DNA of 64,000 bases. Origin: CAVQBJ01 sp963819075. Lineage in GTDB: Bacteria; Actinomycetota; Thermoleophilia; Solirubrobacterales; Solirubrobacteraceae. The DNA lies in NCBI GenBank assembly GCA_963819075.1, contig CAWFUP010000001.1, forward strand, positions 930,001-994,000. Direction: 5' to 3'. Shown here piece by piece: positions 59,040 to 64,000 of the stretch. The notes beneath the pieces were generated by a model, which made no database searches, had not been told where the DNA came from, and saw only the letters and a list, made by a program, of their open reading frames with translations. Each line of letters begins with the position of its first letter. Position 1 is the first letter of the stretch. The position numbers were made by a program, and so were the translations under genes.

Positions 59040-60575
59040 TCACGGGAGCTTGTTGACGAGTGCGAACGCGGCGGGCCGGGCGTGCCGGACAGTGGCCTTG
59101 ACGATGTAGCCACCTTGCTGGCGGTTCGCGGTGAACTGGGGGGCGACGGCGACGCCGGCCACGTCGGTTGTCACCCTGACGGTGCTCGAACGGCGCGAGC
59201 GGGTGGCAAAGGTGCCGCTCGCGCCGGCTGCGGGTGCGGTGAAGGTGACCCGCACGCCGGGAACCGCGTTGTGCTCGGCATCGGTGACCGTGACGGCGAG
59301 CGCGATCGCGAAGCGATCCCCCACGGTGGCCGACTCCCGGGCGGCGACCCCCGCGGCGAGCGTGGCGGGCGGGCCGGCCCGGTTGCGCAGCGTGAACTGC
59401 ACCACGCCGGTCGTGCCCGACACGGTTGCGGTGGCCCTGAAGGTGCCGGCGACGTGGTTGGCCGCGAGCGGCGGCGAGGTCGCGACCCCCTTCGCGTCGG
59501 TCGTGGCGGTCGCCTGTGCGCCGCCCGCGAGGAAGCTCGCCCCCGCGCCGGCGCTCGAGCCCGTCGCGCCGCTCGAGCCGAGCATGAAGGTGACCGTCGC
59601 GTCCACCATCGGGCCGCCGTTGGGCTGGCGGACCCTGATCTGCAGGGGGTGGGCGTAGCGGGTGTCGACCGAGGCCGACGGGTGCGTTGATCCGACCGCG
59701 GTGGCCGATGGTGCTGCGGCGAGGTTGTCGAGGGCGAAGCTCGCCGGCTCGGCGACGTGCGGGGTCGACGCGCTCGCCGTGAAACGGCCGCTCGAGGCGT
59801 TGGCGCTGAAGCCCGGGGACGTCGCCACTCCGGCGCTGTTGGTCATTGCGGTGGCCTGGTCGCTGCCGCCGTCGAAGGACGCCCCGGCCGTCGCGGCGCC
59901 GGAGCCGCTCCCGGCGGCGCCGGCGCCGTTGCCGAGGGTGAAGGTGACGGTCGCGCCGACGACGGGGTTGCCGTTCGCGTCGAGCACGCGCGCCGCGAGC
60001 GGGTGTGGGTAGCGGGTGTCGACGGTCGCCTGCTCGCTGCTCGGGGCGAGCGCGTCGACGGTCGCGGCGAGTCCGGCGGCGGTGTTGGTCAGCGAGAAGG
60101 TCACCGTGCCGTAGGCGGAGGTGGCGGTGACGGCGTAGCTGCCGGGAGTGTCGTTGGCGGTGATCATCGCCGGGGCGACGGTCCCCGACGCGTCACTGCC
60201 CACCGTGATCGTGTTCGACCCGCTGGTGGAGAAGGCGCCGCTCGCGCCTCCCGCCGGCGCTGTGAACGTGACCGGCGTGCCGGCGACGGCGGTCGTCACC
60301 GGGCAGCCGTTGGTGTTCACGAGCGCGACCTGCAGGCCGCTCGCGAACGGGCTGTCGAGCTGCGACGTCTGGGGGGTACCGGAGACGAGTGTCAGCGCGT
60401 TCGGCGGGTTGCTCGCCGGGCATGACGTGGTGCCCGTCGGTGCCGGCGTGGTGGCGGTCCCGGCCGCGGGTGAGTCGGGGGTGAGCTGGAGGCTCCCGAC
60501 GCTGACCGCGGTGGCCGCCGCGAGCGCGAGCAGGGCGACCCGGGCGTGGCGTGGGCGGGGAGGCGGACCGGGCAT
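59040..60575 (-). CDS. Secreted protein with four Ig-like (Big_1-type) repeats
   Basis: 511 residues. Signal peptide: RVALLALAAATAVSVGSLQL. Then four Ig-like units: about 60-160 (ALVNTNGCPVTTAVAGTPVT), 170-270 (VDTRYPHPLAARVLDANGNP), 280-380 (VDTRYAHPLQIRVRQPNGGP) and 390-505 (VGDRFAIALAVTVTDAEHNA), each with VTFTxP/VTFxLG, GVATxP and FxATA endings like bacterial Ig-like/Invasin repeats. The gene is nested between the ABC ATPase and permease, joined by a one-base overlap (TGATG) at one side and a one-base gap at the other. Probably the exported or tethered partner of the transporter. Confidence 0.85.
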   Translation of the reverse strand: MPGPPPRPRHARVALLALAAATAVSVGSLQLTPDSPAAGTATTPAPTGTTSCPASNPPNALTLVSGTPQTSQLDSPFASGLQVALVNTNGCPVTTAVAGTPVTFTAPAGGASGAFSTSGSNTITVGSDASGTVAPAMITANDTPGSYAVTATSAYGTVTFSLTNTAAGLAATVDALAPSSEQATVDTRYPHPLAARVLDANGNPVVGATVTFTLGNGAGAAGSGSGAATAGASFDGGSDQATAMTNSAGVATSPGFSANASSGRFTASASTPHVAEPASFALDNLAAAPSATAVGSTHPSASVDTRYAHPLQIRVRQPNGGPMVDATVTFMLGSSGATGSSAGAGASFLAGGAQATATTDAKGVATSPPLAANHVAGTFRATATVSGTTGVVQFTLRNRAGPPATLAAGVAARESATVGDRFAIALAVTVTDAEHNAVPGVRVTFTAPAAGASGTFATRSRRSSTVRVTTDVAGVAVAPQFTANRQQGGYIVKATVRHARPAAFALVNKLP

Positions 60576-61372
60576 CAGCGACTCGGAACGGCCGCACTGT
60601 CGGTGACGATGCGCCCGTCGAGCATCTCGATCTGGCGGGGCAGCCGGGCGGCGAGCTGGTGGTCGTGGGTGATGACGACGATCGTCGCGCCGCCGGCATG
60701 GAGCTCCTGGAGGAGCTCGAAGATCGCGGCGCCGTTGGTGCTGTCCAGGTTGCCGGTCGGCTCGTCGGCGAGCACGATCGCCGGCGCTCCGACGAGCGCG
60801 CGCGCGATCGCGACGCGCTGGCGCTCGCCCCCGGACAGCTGGGTTGGTCGAAAGCCCGCGCGCTGCGCGAGCCCGACCCGGGCGAGCGCCGCCTCGGCAC
60901 TCGCCCGCCGCGCGGGTGCGGGGACGCCGGCGTACAGCAGCCCGTCGGCCACGTTGTCCCGTGCGCTCTGGTGCTCGGCGAGGAAGAACTGCTGGAAGAC
61001 GAATCCGATCCGGGTCGCGCGGACCACCGACAGCTCGCGGTCGGAGAGGCCGGCGACATCCAGGCCGGTGATCCGCACCGTCCCCGAGCTCGGTCGCTCG
61101 AGCGTGCCCATCACGTGCAGCAGCGTCGACTTGCCCGAGCCCGACGGTCCGACGATGGCGACGAGCTCACCGCGACGCACCGTGAAGCTCACGTCCGACA
61201 GCGCGATGACCGGCGGCTGGGCCGGATACTCCTTGGTCACCGCGTCGAGCTCGAGCACCGCCTCGGGGCCGCCGCACCCCCTTCGGGGTGGGAGCCCGTC
61301 GGAGGGCGTGGCCTCGAGGCCGTGCTGGTCCGGGTCGCCCGCCGGCCACGAGGTGTCCGTGCCCGCGTTCAT
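60575..61372 (-). CDS. ABC transporter ATPase (MacB/LolD-type)
   Basis: 265 residues. Walker A VGPSGSGKSTLLHVMG, Q-loop FVFQQFFLAEHQSARDN, signature LSGGERQRVAIARAL, Walker B IVLADEPTGNLD, and H-loop VITHD. The first 38 residues are non-conserved. The signature and Walker B region are those of the MacB/LolD family (o-type), matching the MacB-like permease. It overlaps the adaptor gene by 4 bp (ATGA). Confidence 0.95.
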   Translation of the reverse strand: MNAGTDTSWPAGDPDQHGLEATPSDGLPPRRGCGGPEAVLELDAVTKEYPAQPPVIALSDVSFTVRRGELVAIVGPSGSGKSTLLHVMGTLERPSSGTVRITGLDVAGLSDRELSVVRATRIGFVFQQFFLAEHQSARDNVADGLLYAGVPAPARRASAEAALARVGLAQRAGFRPTQLSGGERQRVAIARALVGAPAIVLADEPTGNLDSTNGAAIFELLQELHAGGATIVVITHDHQLAARLPRQIEMLDGRIVTDSAAVPSR

Positions 61373-62895
61373 GTGCCGGGGACCACCACCTGCTGGCCGG
61401 CCGCGAGCTCGGGCCCGGACACCTGTACGAGGCCGTCGGCGTCGTCGAACAGCCCGGTGGTGACCGGAAGCAGCCGATGCACGCCGAGGGGACCGACCTC
61501 CTCGACCGCATAGCCGCCACCGGCGAGCGCGAGCAGGGCGTCAACGGGGACGACGAGCGCGTCGTGGACGGTCTGGGTCGTGATCGAGACGTTGACGGGC
61601 GCCTGGTCCAGGCCGCCGGTCGCCGCCGGATCGGTCGGGACGGCGTCCACGAGGATCGTGGCCGAGCCGCCCTGACTGGAGGCGACCGAGCTCACGTAGG
61701 AGATCCGGCCCGGCGTCGTCTCGTTGTCGGGCAGCGTGATCGTGACCGGGTCGCCGACCTTCACCGCGCCCTCCAGGGCCGCGTCGAGGTGGATCGAGAC
61801 CTGCGGCTCCGTCGAGCTGACGCTGAGCACCGGGCCCGGGGACACGCTTGAACCGTCCGCGACGTTCGCCATCACGCTGGTGACCCGCACCGGGCCCGAC
61901 TCGAACGCGACCGACCCGAGCAGCAGCTCGCCGGTCGCGCTCAGACCGCGCGCGGACTGCAGGGCGCGGATCGCCGCGGCCGTCCCGCCTGTGAACGCGT
62001 CACCGCCCAACCCGGCGCCGTAGCCGAGCGCGTCGAGATTGGCGTTCAGCTCGGCCACGTCGGGCCCGGCCGACATGCCGGCCACGAACGCGCGCGTCGC
62101 GACGACCGGCCCGTACAGAAGCAGGACCGGCTTGCCGTCGATCGCGTACAGGCTCTCGCCCAGGCGGATCACCGCCCCGGTGGACGGCACGGTGGTGAAC
62201 GCCGAATCCTGACCGTAGATCGTCTCGTGCGATCGGGCGGAAACGAGGCCCGCCTGCGCGGTCGCGAGCGCGCTCTGCGCCGAGGACAGCGAGTGCTCGT
62301 CGGCCGCGACCCGCACCGCATCCCCGGTCACCGCCTGTTGATCGGTCGAGACCATCTGCGCCGCGCCCGCGCATCCGCCCGAGCCGCCGCTCCCGGCGGC
62401 GCCGCTCGACGGGCTCTGGGCCGCGTTGTCCCCGGCACAGTCAACGGCCTGGAGCTGCTGATCGGCCGAGACGGTCGCGCGGGCCTGCGCGAACGTCGCG
62501 TCGTCGGCCGACAGCGACGACGTCGCCGAGGCCAGCATCCCCTCCTGCATCGTGACCGACTGCTGCGCCTGCGAGGCCGCGGACGGCGAGGTGCCCATCG
62601 GGATGCGAATCGTCGAACTGCCCGCGAAGCCCAGCGTGGCGCTCTCCTGCGTCTGCTGCGAGAGCGTCTGGCGCGCCACCGGCTGCAGCGACGTCGGATA
62701 CCCGTTATCGGCCACCCCGTGGGACGGACTGGCCCCGCCGAACGGGTCGGTGACCACGATCGCAACCGCGGCGATGCCGAGGGCCAGGGCCGCGGCCGCG
62801 AGCATCCGGCGGCGCCCGCGCCGGGGTCCGCGATCGCGAGGGGCCGGCCGGGGGTCGATCGCCTCGCCGGTGCTGGCGGCCGGGGCCGCGCTCAC
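61369..62895 (-). CDS. Membrane-fusion adaptor (MacA/HlyD-like) with peptidoglycan-binding domain
   Basis: 508 residues from GTG 62895. Basic N terminus, TM helix MLAAAALALGIAAVAIVVTD, then a long alpha-helical/coiled stretch (ADDATFAQARATVSADQQL, DEHSLSSAQSALATAQAGLV). A peptidoglycan-binding domain lies at about 290-340 (VAELNANLDALGYGAGLGGD, AAIRALQSARGLSATGE). Beta-barrel parts (DGSSVSPGPVLSVSSTEPQV, VGDPVTITLPDNETTPGRIS) and a barrel end (HDALVVPVDALLALAGGGYA, VQVSGPELAAGQQVVVPGT) follow. It links the ABC permease to the cell wall in a Gram-positive MacA-like way. First gene of the export operon after the lipoprotein, 88 bp from it. Confidence 0.88.
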   Translation of the reverse strand: MSAAPAASTGEAIDPRPAPRDRGPRRGRRRMLAAAALALGIAAVAIVVTDPFGGASPSHGVADNGYPTSLQPVARQTLSQQTQESATLGFAGSSTIRIPMGTSPSAASQAQQSVTMQEGMLASATSSLSADDATFAQARATVSADQQLQAVDCAGDNAAQSPSSGAAGSGGSGGCAGAAQMVSTDQQAVTGDAVRVAADEHSLSSAQSALATAQAGLVSARSHETIYGQDSAFTTVPSTGAVIRLGESLYAIDGKPVLLLYGPVVATRAFVAGMSAGPDVAELNANLDALGYGAGLGGDAFTGGTAAAIRALQSARGLSATGELLLGSVAFESGPVRVTSVMANVADGSSVSPGPVLSVSSTEPQVSIHLDAALEGAVKVGDPVTITLPDNETTPGRISYVSSVASSQGGSATILVDAVPTDPAATGGLDQAPVNVSITTQTVHDALVVPVDALLALAGGGYAVEEVGPLGVHRLLPVTTGLFDDADGLVQVSGPELAAGQQVVVPGT

Positions 62896-62983
62896 GGCTC
62901 GCCGCCCCGCGCGCCGTCCGGGATCCCGCCGCCGCCCACCGGGCGGCCGGCGGTCGCGAGGACGGTCCGCTCAGCGCCCGGGC

Positions 62984-63690
62984 TCATGCGCCCGGCGCCG
63001 CCGCCTTCGGCCCGAAGCCGGGGACTTCTGCCGAGCAGGCCTTCTGGGCCGCCTGGAAGATCGGCGATCTCGGGTCCAGGCCGGTCCCCGGTCCGCCCTG
63101 GATCCGGATCCCGACGTGCCCGCCCGAGAACTGCGGATCGGGGAAGCTGGGCACGCCGTGCGAGCGCATGCAGGCCGAGAACTTCAGCGCCTGCGCCTGC
63201 ATCTGGGCCTGCTGGGCGGGGCTCGGGGGGGCGCCGCCGTTCGGCATGTACTTCGCGCACTTCTTCTGGGCGGCCTGGAACTGCGGCCGAGCTCGGGTCG
63301 ATGCCGTTGGCCGTGCCGAACTGGATTGCGCCCTGGCCGTTGGGGTCGGGGAAATTGGGCAATCCGTTCGCACGCATGCAGGCCGAGAACTTGAGGGCGT
63401 TCTGGCGGCTGCCGCCGCCGATCGCCAGGGCCTTGCCGCTCTGCGCCCCGCCCCCGCCCCCGCTCGAGGCCGCCGGCCCTCCGGCGTCCCCGCCGGCGGC
63501 TGGCGCCCGCGGCCGCGGACTGACTGCTCGACGCCTTCGAACTGCCGACGCTCGCCACTCCGGGCGACGAGCTGCCACCGCAGCCGGCGAGGAGGGCCGC
63601 GAGGGCCAGCAGGGCCGCGCTCGCCGACAGTAGGGACGCGCCGCGCCGGCGACGGGAACGGCGACTGGTCGGGTGGTCGGCGGGCGGCAT
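62984..63690 (-). CDS. Lipoprotein with two CMR-FPDP domains, second copy, two frameshifts
   Basis: Start ATG 63690 with AAGGAG upstream. Frame 1 gives signal and lipobox (ASAALLALAALLAGC), then GVASVGSSKASSSQSAAAGA. After an extra base near 63505 the second frame reads LKFSACMRANGLPNFPDP and GAIQFGTANGIDPSSA. After another near 63290 the third frame reads QFQAAQKKCAKYMPNGG, LKFSACMRSHGVPSFPDP and SPIFQAAQKACSAE to the stop. The total of 707 nt is 3n+2, agreeing with two insertions. Domain composition equals the 57125 lipoprotein. It precedes the ABC export operon and is divergent from a paralogous response regulator. Confidence 0.8.
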
Positions 63691-63747
63691 GGAAGGCTCC
63701 TTGATTGCGGCGGTAGCGGACTCAAGGGCAATGGATAGTGCGCGCGG

Positions 63748-63788
63748 GGTTACACGGCGGTCACAGGACCTGTTACCTGTGCGTAACC
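63748..63788. promoter_or_regulatory. Four-box OmpR-type operator, copy 2
   Basis: Plus strand GGTTACA at 63748 and GGTCACA at 63759; minus strand GGTTACG at 63788 and GGTAACA at 63777. 11-bp periods and a pair-to-pair distance of 40 bp, against 41 in copy 1. Confidence 0.72.
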
Positions 63789-63817
63789 CGCCGGCGATCA
63801 TGCTGGTGGGCTCACCG

Positions 63818-64000
63818 ATGCGCGTACTGATCGTCGAAGATCACAAGGAGCTCGCGCTCACCATCGCCGACGGCCTGCGGCGCGAGGGCATGGCCGTCGA
63901 CGCCGTCTTCGACGGGCAGGCGGGACTGCGCCAGGGCGTCCAGGACACCTACGACGTCGTCGTGCTCGACCGCGACCTTCCCGGACTGCACGGCGACGAC
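63818..64000 (+). CDS. OmpR-family response regulator, N-terminal part (cut by window edge)
   Basis: 61 residues visible from ATG 63818 (ATG 63800 in frame). Receiver N terminus: MRVLIVEDHKELALTIADGL, MAVDAVFDGQAGLRQGVQD, then YDVVVLDRDLPGLHGDD with the phospho-Asp. It is closely similar to the regulator at 56349 (shared LDRDLPGLHGD), so the two systems are paralogues. The matching kinase should be just beyond the edge. It diverges from the second lipoprotein gene across the four-box operator. Confidence 0.9.
   Translation, partial: MRVLIVEDHKELALTIADGLRREGMAVDAVFDGQAGLRQGVQDTYDVVVLDRDLPGLHGDD

Overview
The window is a very GC-rich (about 70%) bacterial chromosome segment. Gene style (GTG/TTG starts, ATGA-type overlaps, ECF sigma factors, many TetR/OmpR regulators, P450s, GGDEF proteins, an actinobacterial-type GT39, Thr/Gly-rich secreted proteins) points to Actinomycetota, probably Thermoleophilia/Solirubrobacterales. 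The taxonomy is inference; no rRNA or other marker gene is present. The only RNA gene is an initiator tRNA-Met with the diagnostic 1-72 mismatch. Several genes carry single-base frameshifts that look like one-base insertions, so either the assembly has errors or these loci are decaying.

Layout. 0-5 kb: carboxymuconolactone decarboxylase end, DoxX, secreted GH44 glucanase with a Thr/Lys repeat tail, P450. 5-11.6 kb: two small unknowns, a PAS-PAS-PAS-GGDEF cyclase, a Mau-like cassette (MauE-thioredoxin fusion, Tat-exported Cys-rich MauA-like protein with a single Trp, CcdA-like membrane protein with a beta-rich tail), a beta-lactamase-like serine hydrolase. 11.7-15 kb: unknowns, PAP2 phosphatase, DUF4349 protein and ECF sigma factor. 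15.2-18.4 kb: two paralogous secreted IPT/TIG proteins. 18.5-22 kb: P450, TetR, Baeyer-Villiger monooxygenase relic and SDR, with two matching operators. 22-29 kb: Nudix, palindromic elements, GT39, a GGDEF protein, a duplicated membrane-GGDEF protein, PadR. 29.4-37.7 kb: lone FlgC-like protein, SRPBCC protein, secreted Gly-rich protein, TM protein with ApbE, OmpR/HK pair, GT2, reductase. 37.8-42.4 kb: frameshifted WxL-like protein, fluoride-riboswitch operon (CrcB, CrcB, triple DUF190), ThDP enzyme. 42.8-52.4 kb: Ppx, tRNA-fMet, an AbiE-type toxin-antitoxin pair flanked by tRNA-derived direct repeats, patatin lipase, FAD oxidase, cyclase-like/ATPase regulator. 52.5-54.8 kb: cupin, NAD-epimerase and its TetR. 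54.9-64 kb: two paralogous two-component/lipoprotein loci around a MacAB-like export operon.

The most interesting signal is at the right end. A histidine kinase (54919-56352) carries in its extracytoplasmic loop the same CMRxxGxxxFPDP domain that makes up the neighbouring divergent lipoprotein. A second lipoprotein of this family ends an ABC-exporter operon and is divergent from a second paralogous response regulator. Both divergent promoters hold the same four-box operator (two GGTTxC-type direct repeats at an 11-bp period facing two more on the other strand). This looks like a duplicated envelope-sensing and export system.

Other regulation readable from sequence: TCYCAG boxes at an 11-bp period upstream of the RR/HK operon, the TM-protein/ApbE operon and the GT2 gene; a matched TetR operator pair at the P450 and BVMO/SDR promoters; a fluoride aptamer upstream of crcB; a probable leaderless promoter for the AbiE module; and a dispersed palindromic element present in two clear copies, in opposite orientations, plus a relative.
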